The notes under the pieces are model-generated. The model saw only the letters and a list, made by a program, of their open reading frames with translations. It searched no databases and was not told where the DNA came from. A program made the position numbers and the translations under genes. DNA of 64,000 nt from Rebecca billardiae RCC1528 (lineage: Eukaryota; Haptophyta), in assembly GCA_965240325.2 (NCBI GenBank), contig OZ251224.1:1488001-1552000 (forward strand), written 5' to 3'. Numbering within the stretch: position 1 is the stretch's first letter; each line of letters opens with the position of its first letter. Shown here in pieces: positions 38,668 to 49,100 of this stretch.

Positions 38668-41216
38668 ACGAGGCCGGGTGTGCCCACTGGATGTGCTGGC
38701 AGCTGGCACATCGACGGGCGGCTCGTCCAGGGCAGTCTCTGGGACAGCTCCAGCCGTCGTGCGCCGACGAGTCGCGCATGGCGAACGCATGAGCCCGGCA
38801 TGTGTCGGCGCGTGGTCTCCCATCAATGACATCCGACAGCCGCTCGTCACACATCCCGGATCTGCTCATCTAGGCCTAGCCTCAAGCCTGCCGCGCAGCG
38901 CGACGGCGGCAGCGGTCGACGGCAGGGTCCGTCGACCGTCGACGGCCGCTGATCACATGTGAATCATTACACGCTGTGTAATAGGATACGCGACGTCATG
39001 TCGGCTTGGATGGAGAGTCCCGTGCTGCCACCGGGGCAGGGCGTATCATCCGAGCCTCACACGGTGGCCGGGTCCGACCGCGGTACTACACCGAGTCATT
39101 TAACACCGGAGTCACGACTTGCCCGCAATGTGATTATTGTGAAATAATATGAATCAACGATGCCAGCACCCGGCCGTCGGACTCAGTGACTCGGTCTCGG
39201 AGTTCCGCCCGGAGTGCGCGGGCGGCGCGGGCTCGGGCCGAGAGGCGAGAACACGCGGACGGCGCCTGGCGGCGGCTGCTCAATTCCGACAGACCTGTTG
39301 ATTGACTGCTTAGTCCGCGAATCGTATACTATACTACTAGCTCGGAATCGTGTGACGTGTGCGGTGTGACGCGACGTGTCCCGACGTGTCCGCGCTGATC
39401 ATCCCGATTCCCGGGCCCGTGGGGACGCCGACGGTGCCCGGTCGACTTAGTATTAGTCACTGCTTATTGACAGACTAGCAGTTTAGCTAATTTATTTAAG
39501 TAAGTATGCGCGGTCAGGTCTCAGCCTCAGGTGTGACAGTGTCCAGGTGTGAGTCACTGAGTGTGTGAGCGGACTCTGGCACTTCTGTCTCTGATCCATC
39601 GAGTCGTAGTCGTGAAGTCGTCACGGTCTGACGAGAGTGGCCTTGATGACGATATCCGTCATTCATGTGAGTAGTGTCAGGGCGCGGGGCACGAGTAGTG
39701 TGGCGTGACTCACAGCGGATGCCAGTCACTCCATCGTCAGGCCGGATCTTGAGAGTCTAGATAGCCAGTCTAGCAGACTAGCAGTGCACCGAGCGAGGAG
39801 AGCCTCGGCCTTGATGGACCAGCGCCGTCTGACCGCGCCGACACTCTGATTGATATCGGTGACGACAGCTGTCGGCCGGCCCGCGCACGGCGCAGCTGCG
39901 AGGGCGGTATGAATACAGAAAAATAGTGAGTATTACTATGTAGCTGCAGTCACTACGTGCGTCAGCGGGCATGCTGAATGGCCGCGCCCTACTGCGTCTG
40001 GACAACTTTGGCAGCGGCAGCGCGCAGGGGACGAGTCATTTACAGTACAGTCGCGTACCAGCGGCCCACTGAGTATGTGACTGACTCAGTTACAAAATAT
40101 ATTAAGTTCGAGTGAGTGGCCCGCGGGAGAGTCGTATACAGTTTATTTGTTTTAACGTGCGTAAGGCTCACGGTGGCAGGTTGCCGCGCCATCCTTCATC
40201 GCACACTCTCCGAAGAGAGACCTGGAAACTGGTTTTGAACATCGCAGATCACCAGAGGGAGAGGCGGCGATCATCCCACTACTGGTTTTCGTTTCAAAGT
40301 CGTCAGGCGACTTTGAAACGACAAGATGATGCAAGTGCAACGCTAGTCGCTAGTCGCTACACTGACCGGACGTATTCGTTCTGGGGGGAGTGGACCAGAG
40401 CCGGAGCCCAGTCGCTGCCGTGAGCCGCGCCCCACGGTAGGTAGTGTATTGCAGTATCAGGCGGCCTCAGTCTGAAGCAGCAGGCTTCGCCTCACTCCTG
40501 ACGCAACTCTTGATGGTCCTGTGCAGCGCGCCTCTCAGAACAGTCCCTACCACAGACAGAGCTTTACCGCTTGCATCCTGCCGCGACTTGATTCGTCAAT
40601 CCCCCAGTTCGGCCTTAGCGAGCACGGCGGGGTTGCATATCTGCATTGTATCTAGACACGGTTCATCACTGACATAGTGGAGCCATCACACTCTCGTCTC
40701 AGATGAAGGAAAGGTCAATCATCAAGATGAGAACCTTGAGGTGATGGGTGTACACACTACAGTACTCGGCGCCGCGCAGACAAGAACCATGATCTCCATT
40801 GCGACAACCGACCGACCTGCTGCTGCTATTCGGATGTTGCCCAGCCAGGCAACACGTTGGCCTTGGGCGACTGACGAATGGCAACCGCGGAATATTCGCC
40901 GTGCGTGTACTGTGTGCCGGCGCAATAGTCGCAAAGCATGCCACTCAGCAATGCATGATCTCAGACAGATGGTGAGGCTATGCCCTCCTTGCCGTCCCAC
41001 GACAGCATGACTGTCGGGGGACACGGCCATCTGTCGGCAGACCGATGACTGACTGAGCGATTGTGCTGCAGTGGCAGACACTGACAGAGAAAGCATCACT
41101 GGACACTGGCGTGGCTGCCAGTGATGATCACAAACATGCAGGGGAGAGGAGGGCGCGAGCGCCGAGCACGTTGTCAGCTTGATGTCCGTCGTTCTGACCT
41201 CGAGCGGACCGACGGA
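38668..41216. other. 2.5-kb gene-poor region; one perfect hairpin
   Basis: Lower GC than the genes; rich in gagtcactgagtg / ctgactcagt-type words (39.5 kb, 40.07 kb). No frame longer than about 125 codons and none recognisable. A perfect inverted repeat sits at 40290-40320. Confidence 0.5.
40290..40320. repeat. Perfect 13-bp inverted repeat (hairpin)
   Basis: cgtttcaaagtcg, loop tcagg, cgactttgaaacg. Thirteen paired bases with no mismatch; position far from any gene. Function unknown. Confidence 0.9.
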
Positions 41217-41567
41217 TTACTCCTCGCCGTCGTCGTACGCTGGAGGCACGATGCCCTTCTTGAATTGCTCCTTGGTGAGTTCGTCAAGCTCGGCCCACTC
41301 CTTGCTGAGGACCTTCGTGATCTCCTGGCTGCTCGAAGCAGGGAGGCGGCTCTTCGCATGGGCGTGCCGGAGCTTCACGTACAGCACAAAGTTCTTGAGC
41401 GGCTTCGCGCCGTACAAGTCGGTCTTGGTCTTCATGTCGAGCGAGCGCCACTCCTCGGTGAGCTTGCCTTTGACCGCTTGATCATCAAGACCCGGGTTGC
41501 TGTCGATGACGCGCTTGCGATTCGCCTTCGCGTACTTTTGGAAGCCAGACATGCGCGTTGTGCCCAT
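41217..41567 (-). CDS. Small protein with two HMG-box-like domains
   Basis: 116 aa from the ATG at 41567 (Met6, MSGFQKYAKANRKRV, is an alternative). Residues ~6-45 (MSGFQKYAKANRKRVIDSNP... LTEEWRSLD) and ~55-105 (KPLKNFVLYVKLRHAHAKSR... VLSKEWAELDELTKEQFKKG) both follow the HMG-box pattern: a F/Y-x-x-F/Y start, a basic helix, then L(T/S)xEWxxLD. The first box is followed by a short linker, and the protein ends in acid residues (YDDGEE), as HMGB proteins do. A DNA-bending chromatin role is likely. The boxes are shorter than usual. It is divergent from a small mitochondrial-type ORF. Confidence 0.75.
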   Translation of the reverse strand: MGTTRMSGFQKYAKANRKRVIDSNPGLDDQAVKGKLTEEWRSLDMKTKTDLYGAKPLKNFVLYVKLRHAHAKSRLPASSSQEITKVLSKEWAELDELTKEQFKKGIVPPAYDDGEE

Positions 41568-41857
41568 CGTCGTGCCGGAGGAGGAGGTAGGGGGCGACCA
41601 GTGGGAACGAAGGCGAGTGCGCTACTGGTCATCGGGTGGCGAAGACGGTTGGGCTTTTGTTGCCAACGACGACTGGCTCCAACGACTGGCCTCGAGGCGA
41701 AGTCCGGTCCGGGGTGTGTCCAACGATCCACAGCCGCACAGCGCCCTTCTTCCCACAGCGCCGATCGCCGCCCCCTGGCCGTCGTTCGCTCTCCGCTTGT
41801 ATGCTCGCCTCCGGTGCATCGCGATCCGCGACGGCATGGCAGCAGGGCGCGCTGCCG

Positions 41858-42160
41858 ATGCGTCTGATGCCCACACGTCTGCTGCCCGTGCGCACGCTCG
41901 CCTCGCTCACGCCGTCTTTGCATACCACCTCTACGTTCCGCCGCGGCGAGCAGCAGGAGAAGCAGGCGCGGCGTGATGTGGCTCCCGATCAGCCCCACCA
42001 GCAGGATTTGTACAGCCCCAGTGGCTTCTTCAAGGTGACCAATGTGGCCTCGTACGTCCCAACGCAGCAAGGCGCGCCCACCAAGGAAGTGATGTCGCAG
42101 TCGACCGCAAAGGGCGATCTCGGTCAGGTGGCGGCCGCATGGGCGCTTGAGCAACACTAA
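41858..42160 (+). CDS. Small ORF with mitochondrial-type presequence, duplicated copy 1
   Basis: 100 aa from the ATG shared by both tandem copies; an earlier in-frame ATG at 41801 would give 119 aa. The N-terminus MRLMPTRLLPVRTLASLT plus PSLHTTSTFRRGE is basic, hydroxylated and free of acids, like a mitochondrial presequence. Then comes QARRDVAPDQPHQQDLYSPS and GFFKVTNVASYVPTQQGAP. The frame stays open past the TAA (PGSKSRVEPEYTDVIPHLPG and on to LCLGPKDDIFVLVF). The stop may therefore be a nonsense mutation in a longer gene, or lie in a very short intron: a ctaac branch-like motif and taag/gtag acceptors sit right there. Family not recognised. Confidence 0.5.
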   Translation: MRLMPTRLLPVRTLASLTPSLHTTSTFRRGEQQEKQARRDVAPDQPHQQDLYSPSGFFKVTNVASYVPTQQGAPTKEVMSQSTAKGDLGQVAAAWALEQH

Positions 42161-42451
42161 CCGGGTAGTAAGTCCCGTGTCGAGCCGGAGTACACGGACG
42201 TCATTCCGCACCTTCCTGGCGGTGGCGGTGCGAAGACATACCAGATTAAGCGGCGCACGGGACGCGCAACTCAAGACGAGGTCGAACGCGCAAGGCCGAC
42301 CGACCTACGAGATGAAGGTCCACTACAACGTCGACCACAGCCCAAAGCTACCAGTCTCAGCGAGTACGCCGAGCACAAGCCGGGCACGCTCTGCCTTGGA
42401 CCAAAAGACGACATCTTCGTGTTGGTTTTCTGGCAGCAGGGCGCGCTGCCG

Positions 42452-42754
42452 ATGCGTCTGATGCCCACACGTCTGCTGCCCGTGCGCACGCTCGCCTCGC
42501 TCACGCCGTCTTTGCATACCACCTCTACGTTCCGCCGCGGCGAGCAGCAGGAGAAGCAGGCGCGGCGTGATGTGGCTCCCGATCAGCCCCACCAGCAGGA
42601 TTTGTACAGCCCCAGTGGCTTCTTCAAGGTGACCAATGTGGCCTCGTACGTCCCAACGCAGCAAGGCGCGCCCACCAAGGAAGTGATGTCGCAGTCGACC
42701 GCAAAGGGCGATCTCGGTCAGGTGGCGGCCGCATGGGCGCTTGAGCAACACTAA
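42452..42754 (+). CDS. Small ORF with mitochondrial-type presequence, duplicated copy 2
   Basis: Same 100 residues as copy 1 (identical translation, ending WALEQH). This copy is contiguous with the 3' part of the presumed parent gene (42755-43416), so it is the more likely original. Confidence 0.5.
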   Translation: MRLMPTRLLPVRTLASLTPSLHTTSTFRRGEQQEKQARRDVAPDQPHQQDLYSPSGFFKVTNVASYVPTQQGAPTKEVMSQSTAKGDLGQVAAAWALEQH

Positions 42755-43416
42755 CCGGGTAGTAAGTCCCGTGTCGAGCCGGAGTACACGGACGTCATTC
42801 CGCACCTTCCTGGCGGTGGCGGTGCGAAGACATACCAGATTAAGCGGCGCACGGGACGCGCAACTCAAGACGAGGTCGAACGCGCAAGGCCGACCGACCT
42901 ACGAGATGAAGGTCCACTACAACGTCGACCACAGCCCAAAGCTACCAGTCTCAGCGAGTACGCCGAGCACAAGCCGGGCACGCTCTGCCTTGGACCAAAA
43001 GACGAGCGACATCTTCGTGTTGGTTTTCTTTCACCCGCTGTTCAGTGGCTTTGCCGGCAGTATCGACTACTTGATCTACCACAAGGCGCATGCGCAGGCC
43101 AGCGAGGGCCCCGTCTCGTGGGTCGAGCTGGGTTCGGCACATCCGCGGGGACGAACAAACAGGGCGCCCGGAGCACTTCCGTCCTATACAGATGACGTAT
43201 CTGCTGGACCCTGTCTCCATGAGGACATGGGCCACGAAGCTGGACGAGCTGCGCGACCCAGCGAAGCGCTCCAAGTACGGTCCTGTCCACGTCAGGGTCA
43301 CTGCAGAGGACTTTTCACGTCCCCTCAAGCGAAGCGCCGCAGAGTCCCCAGCACACGCGGCCGGTGCTTGCGCAGATCAAATAAGCGACCTCGCCGCTGC
43401 CACCGTCGCCGTATAA
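42755..43416 (+). pseudogene. Decayed 3' part of the gene begun in copy 2
   Basis: After the TAA the same frame gives PGSKSRVEPEYTDVIPHLPG, GGGAKTYQIKRRTGRATQDE and SLSEYAEHKPGTLCLGPKD. A 4-bp insertion then moves coding to another frame (DIFVLVFFHPLFSGFAGSID, YLIYHKAHAQASEGPVSWVE). A one-base shift near 43140 moves it again (FRPIQMTYLLDPVSMRTWAT, KLDELRDPAKRSKYGPVHVR). The parts read like one protein broken by three lesions. Product unknown. Confidence 0.5.
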
Positions 43417-43569
43417 AATCTGTTGATGCGCTATAACCTGCTGCTGGTAGCAGTCCTGCCTTGCATGCATAACCGCCAGCATGTCGCCTCTACTCCGAGA
43501 GTCACGCGACTATTAAGCCATATCATCTGCTTAGATAGGCACTGCTAGGCACTATAGCTACCGGCCGCC

Positions 43570-43719
43570 ATGCACTTGTCAGACTGGGCAGCAGTCCTCG
43601 AAGACACCGTTCCACAGGAGTCGCGGGTAAGTTTCCGCATCTACCCGCACGCCACCGGCGGAGGCACGATCTCACTACTATCTCGGCAGCCCCAACGGCC
43701 CCGAGCCGGGTACTCCTAA
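43570..43719 (+). CDS. Possible 49-aa ORF or first exon
   Basis: MHLSDWAAVLEDTVPQESR is followed directly by cgg|gtaagt, a consensus 5' splice site, then continues open to TAA at 43717. Could be a first exon, but no matching acceptor or second exon is recognised. Low confidence. Confidence 0.2.
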   Translation: MHLSDWAAVLEDTVPQESRVSFRIYPHATGGGTISLLSRQPQRPRAGYS

Positions 43720-44050
43720 GCCTCCGCGGGGCTGATCCATCATCTGACGATGTGAGCCCGTCCGCCTCGCCCCTTCGGGGCGGTCCTAGCCCAGCCTGGT
43801 CGCTTCCGGTGGACCTATCGCCCACACGCGCGGTAGGGAGCACCCACGCTTCTTCTTCAGTCTAACAGCACGATTACTATCTATAGGCTACGACTGACTA
43901 GCAGCATCGGACTGTATAAGGTAGTATCGGAGTCGACGATCGTAATATATCGTCATATTCTGGCAGCTAATAAGAGCAGTCTGTCCGGTCATCATGGTCA
44001 TGATCATCGTATTCGTACTATTCGTCAGCAGCAGCTAATGCCTAATATAT

Positions 44051-44105
44051 GACCGCGTTCCGCGGTCCTCTTCCGTCAGAACCAACGTAGTTGGGGGCCC
44101 GCGGC
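44051..44105 (+). repeat. Dispersed repeat R1, copy 3
   Basis: gaccgcgttccgcggtcc then tcttccgtcagaaccaacgt and agttgggggcccgcgg; shortest of the four copies. Confidence 0.75.
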
Positions 44106-45291
44106 GCAGCTGTGCTGTCACCCACGTTGAGCACACAATATACGCGCAGTATCCCAAGGCTCGCAGTCGTCGGGTGAGGTGGCCGCGCGGCGCGCGCGGC
44201 CGGCTGGCCGCGTGGTGGGTGGTGCGAGCATTCAGGTGGGGGCAGCAGAGCTTCGCAGGATGCTGATCCGCAGCTGCCAGAGCGTGCGCACGGCGTCTAC
44301 CCGGCAACTTGGCGGCCGCTCGCGTCTGAGCGCACAGCGCGCTCCAGCCGCAGGCGCAGACGGCACCGTGACTGCCATCGGGTGCCACGGTTGAACGCGT
44401 GGTCGGGCCACAGGCTACTGGTGGGCGCGCAAGCGGTGCCTAGCTGGCCCGCGGCCTCGGTGGCGTCGCGCACCACGCCTCCCGGCCCGCACCATCCTTC
44501 GGTGCTCGCACCAGACTGGCTCGACAGGGGCACCCGGGAATGCGCACATGGGCCCCGGCGAGCCCGCGGCGAGGATCCGCGTTCGCGGGCGCTTGCGAGG
44601 GAATTTCGGGGGTCGGAACCGCTCGGGCGGGACAGTGCCACCTGCCCCGCGAGGCGCGCACCCGCAAATCGCGACACGACACCCCGACTGGCCGCCGCGT
44701 GGCGGCGGCGGGCTAGGCCGTACGGTTTTGCCTCCGCGCCAAAGCAGGCAGGCGGATGCCCGAGCAGGGCGGTCGGCCGCAGGAGCCGGGCCGCCTGCGA
44801 GCTGAAGGACGAGTTGGCTCCACCTCGGCTTCACGCCGGTGGCCAGCTCGCGCTCGTGCGCCCAGCAGCTCGCCCCCGGGCGGCGGGGGTCGGCTCGGCG
44901 AGGGGCGCGAAAGGGTCGCCTTCGCGACGCCTCGTCTCCCGGATGTACAAAACGCGGGGATGACACGCGCCGCGCGCGCCCCCTCCGCTCCGACTATACG
45001 GATAGCTGCGGCGGGTATTTTTCAATGTCTCGCACTATTGGAGTTGGTTGGACGATTATGTCAACGGTCGTTCTTGGCATCTTGCGGCGGCGAGGCCATA
45101 TTATTTTACTATGGCCTCACACTACATTAACGAGAGTCTACCCACAATTACCCTGCCTCGCACACTTGGGCGTGGGTTTCGTTGATTCCTCTGTTCACTA
45201 TTCAAGACGGCGGACGCGCCCTTTTTCGACGCTAATTCATGCGTAAGGAGGTCTCAAAAAATCGAAACTCGGTCTCCTCCACTCTGGAAAA

Positions 45292-45395
45292 CACCGCCCA
45301 GTCCCTTTTTTCTTTGATCAAAGATCTTTTTGAAACGTGGTTAGGGCCCACGGAGCGGGCTCACGCTGCGCGTTCCGCCCTGCACCGCGGGCCAT
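45292..45395 (-). repeat. Dispersed repeat R2, copy 3
   Basis: Reads ccttttttctttgatcaaag, atctttttgaaacgtggtta and ends ccgcgggccat. Directly abuts repeat R1 at 45396, so the two units are adjacent here. Confidence 0.8.
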
Positions 45396-46048
45396 GACCG
45401 CGTTCCGCGGTCCTTTTCCGTAGAACGAACGTAGTTCGGGGCCCGCGGTGGCGGTGCACCCTCCGTCGCAGTCGTCTATTGACAGACCAGTTGCATGCCC
45501 GTACAACTGCATGCCCGTACAACTAGTCTCCAGCGGCGCGCCGGCGCCGGCGCGGCGCCGGCGGCGCCGGGCGCGGGCCCATCGCAGCCGCCGGGCGGTT
45601 TTGTACAGGCGGATGCGACGAGGCGTGATCGACTCATGAGCGCGACTCCACGTGCACGCCAGGCCACGTGGAGCTGACAGCCAGGGAACACGGTGCGGGG
45701 CCGCGGATTCGTTCGGGCCGCTGCTGCTGACCGCTGTCTGTCGTCACCGTGTGCCGGCAGCGCCGCCGAGGAGTAGATGATTTGCACTGGTGTCTGGTCC
45801 GAGTAGGGTTCGACCAGCGCCTGCGCGACGGCCGACAGGCGGGCGCGAGGCGTGATCGACGCATGAGCGCAACTCTACGTGCACGCCTGAGGCCACGCGG
45901 AGCTGACAGCCAGAGGGAGCACTGTGTGTGCCGCCGAGGTGCGAGAGCACCGGAGTGATCGTTCGCGAGCGCCGCGCGTGCACTGCACGGGCCGACCCAC
46001 CTCGGTCAGGCTCGGCACGCGTCGCTGCGTCGCAGAGCCAGAGGCCCA
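45396..46048 (-). repeat. ~620-bp dispersed element, copy 2, beginning with repeat R1
   Basis: The left 125 bp is R1 (gaccgcgttccgcggtcc..., then ggcggtgcaccctccgtcgc). The rest is the reverse complement of 12245-12862 with small indels. It again contains the doubled ctcatgcgtcgatcacgcc-type segment seen in the other copy. Confidence 0.75.
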
Positions 46049-46103
46049 TAACTTGAGCTGATCGTGTAGCTAGCTAGACGTAGTCATCAGCATATATTAT
46101 TCG

Positions 46104-49100
46104 TCATCGCGCGAGCGGCTGGCCACCGGCGGCACCGCCGCCCGCTGCTCGCGATGACGACGAGCCCGGCAGCCCGCGCGGCGTGGGCGTCGCTGCGCTC
46201 ACGGGGCCGCCCGCGGACGACGCCGAGGGGCCGCGCGCCGAGCGGCGCGCCGGCCCGCCCGAGCTGGCGGGCGAGGTGAACGTCGCGCCGGCGGCGCCGC
46301 CTCGGCACGCGCCGCTCGGCGCGCCGCGCGCGCCGGCGCCGTGCCCGGCCGCGGCGCCGCCGCTCGGCCGTCCGCGCGCCGGGTTGTTGAGCTGCTGCAG
46401 GTACTCGGCGTACGAGGCGGGGCGCCGCCGAGCGCCGCCCTCGGACGCGCGCTCGGAGCCGGCGTCGACCGAGGAGCCTTCCTCCTCGTCGTCGCTCGGC
46501 GGCGGCGCGGCCCGCGCCGAGCCGGGATCAGACGCGTGCTCCGAGCCTCGCGCGGCGCGGCGGCTCGGCTCGGCGTCGCCGCCCGCCGCCCAAGCCGCGC
46601 CCGGCGCGGGCCGCTGCGCCGAGGCGCCGCCGCGCGCGCGTGCGGCCGCGTCGGCGCTCCAGCCCGGCCCGAGCACCTGCTCCGCAGCCGACCAGCTCGG
46701 TGGGCCAGCTTGGGGCGCGCGCGCGCCGCCCAGCCACGCAGCCGCGGACGGCCCGCCCGCGCGCGCCGCCATCGCCGCCGGCCGCGTCGCGAGCGCGTGC
46801 GAGCGCAGCTGCGGCGGCGGCGGCGCGCCCGCGGCGCCCGCGGGCAGAGTCTCGGCCGCGGCCGCCCCCGGGGGCGCGCACGCGCCGCGCGGGAGCGTCG
46901 CGGGCGTGAGGGAGCGACCCGCCCCGGCGGCGGCGGCGGCGCACAGCGGCTGCGCGGGCCGGCCGGCGCCGCCGCCTCGCCCGTCGACGGCGGCGGCGCA
47001 CGAGCTCGCGCCCTTCTCGTCGCCTGCATCGGCCTCGCCGCCGTTGAGCGCGTCAATGCACTCGCGCACGTGTGCGCGCAGCGTCCGCGCCTCGTGCACG
47101 AGCGCGGCCTCGCGCTCTCGCGCGCCGAGCAGCCGCAGCTCGGCGTCCACGCGGAGGACGTGCGCGCCCAGCAGGTTGCGCCGGGCGAGCGCGTCGCTCA
47201 GGTGCGCCTGCAGCGCGGACGAGTCCGGCTGCGCCGGCGCGGAGGGGTCCGGCTGCGGGCCGGACGCGGCGGCGGAGGCGGCTGGCGGGCGGACGCCGGC
47301 CGTGGCGGCGGCCGCGGCGGCGCGCCTCCGCCCTTCGAGTCTCTCGCGCAGCGCGGCCACCGCCTCCTCCACCGCCTGCGCCTCCACAGCGAGCGCCTCC
47401 ATCTCCGCCTCGAGGGACGCGAGCGTGCGCGCCGCGGACGCGCCCGCCGCCGCATCGCCCGCCGCGGCCGCGCCGCCCTCCGCGTCCGCGTCGGCGCCGC
47501 CCTCCGCCTCGGCCAGCGCGCCGCCGTCCGCTCCGACCGCCGAGAAGGCGGCGACCTCGAGGCAGCGCAGCAGCCGCGCGCGCACGGCGCCAAGCGTGCC
47601 GTGCGCGCGCTGCTCGGCCGCACCCGCCTGCGCGCCCTCGGCGCCGCCGCCGAGCAGCGGCGGGCCGGGCTGCGGCGGGCCGCCGAGCGCGCGCGCCGCC
47701 CGGAGGCGCGCGTCGAGCGCCGCCGCGCGCGCCTCGGCGTGGCCGGCGCGCGCCTCGGCGCTCGCGAGCGCGGTGGCGAGCGCCGCGCTGCCGCGCTCGC
47801 GCGCGTCCGCGCCGCCGCCGCCATCGCTCAGCTCGGCCGCGAGCGCGGCGCTCAGCCGCTGCGCGCCCGCCGCCTCCGCCTCGAGCTCGCCAAACTCTGC
47901 GGCGAGCGCGGCGCGCTCGGCGCGCGCGCGCGCGCTCAGCTCTTGCACGGCCGCGGCTAGGTGGGCGTCTGCGGCGCCCGCGCGCGCGCGCCACGCGTCG
48001 AGCTCCGCGCGCGCCGCCTCGGCGTCCGCGCGCGCCGCCGCGAGGAGCTGCTGCTGCTGCTGCCGCGCCGCTGCGGGGCTCTCCGCGCCCGCAGCCGACG
48101 CGCCGGCCGCCAGCGGCCCGGAGCGGTGCACGCCCGCGGTCGCAGGCGCGAGGCCTGGGGTCAGGCCGGGCGGCGGCGACGCGGCGGGCCGCGTCGACGG
48201 CGGCCGCGCGGCCGGTGGGTGTGGCGAGCGCGCGCGCGGCGCGACGCCGGCCGCCGCGCCCCCCGGCGGCGGCGGCGGCGGCGGCGGCGAGAGCGTGCGC
48301 CCGTCGGCCGACGCCCGACGTGGGGCGCACGGGCCGCCAGGCCCGCCTGGCGAGGCGGCGCGCGCGCTCATGGCCGCGGCGCGCGCGTCCGCGGCGGCGG
48401 CCGCGGCTGCGAACACGTCGTGCTGCCCCTGCTCGGCCCAGCCCGCGGCGGCAGCCTCCGTCGGCGCGGCGCCGCGCGCGGGGAGGGCCCAGCCGGCGCT
48501 GCTCGCAGCCGGCGGCCGCGCGCACGGCGGCGGCGGCGCGGGCGAGGCCCAGCCGCCGTCGCCGGCCGAGGAGCCGACAGTCGCGTGCGCTGGCCGCAGC
48601 GCGCCGCCCTGCGCGCGCGCGGTGCTCGGCGGCGCGGCCGAGTGCTGCGGCGCGCACGCCGGGCGGCGCGGGTCTGTGCTCGAGAGCGCGGCCGCGCGCG
48701 CCGCCGCGCCGCACCCTCCGCCCGCCGCGTCGGGCGCAGCGTCGCACGCCGCATCTGCCATCTCCGGGGCGGCGTGTACGGCGCGGCTGCGAGTGAGCGC
48801 GCCGCTCGCCTGCGCGCCCGCTTCGGCGCGCGCGACGGCGTGCGTCTGCCCCGCGGCGTCGGCGGTGCGGCGCGCGTCGGTCTGCGCGCCCGCCTCCGCC
48901 CGCGCCAGCCAGCTCGCCGCCTGCGTCGCCACGCTGCGCGTCGGCTGCGCGGCCGCCGCGCGCGCCGCGCGCGCAGCAAACCGCTCGGCGCGCGCCGCCA
49001 GAGGCTCATAGGGGGCGCCCGGCGCGGGCGGCGCGGCGCTCGGCGCGGTCGGCATGCGCGGGTGCGCCGCGGCCGCGTGCGCCGCGGCGCCGCCCTCGCG

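Larger units (their letters stand above)
41838..43026 (+). repeat. Tandem duplication, two ~594-bp units
   Basis: Unit 1 is about 41838-42431 and unit 2 about 42432-43026. Unit 2 carries a 4-bp insertion near its end (gacgagcgacatc versus gacgacatc). Both units contain the same 100-codon ORF and the region after it. Confidence 0.9.
43417..46103. other. Repeat-rich intergenic region, no firmly supported gene
   Basis: Contains R1 copies (44051, 45396), R2 (45292) and the ~620-bp element copy (45399-46048). A GC-rich island at 44.15-44.95 kb has long overlapping frames on both strands without recognisable motifs. A CG hairpin (cgccccttcggggcg) lies near 43773. Confidence 0.5.

Noticed and set aside
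42282-42410. Peptide YEMKVHYNVDHSP in the duplicated region as a coding clue
   Set aside because: A different frame is continuous with the upstream ORF (ERARPTDLRDEG ... LCLGPKD) and explains the region without extra frameshifts.
44382-44966. Overlapping 193- and 183-codon ORFs in a GC-rich island
   Set aside because: Both strands open, no motif, typical of GC shadows; no evidence favours either.
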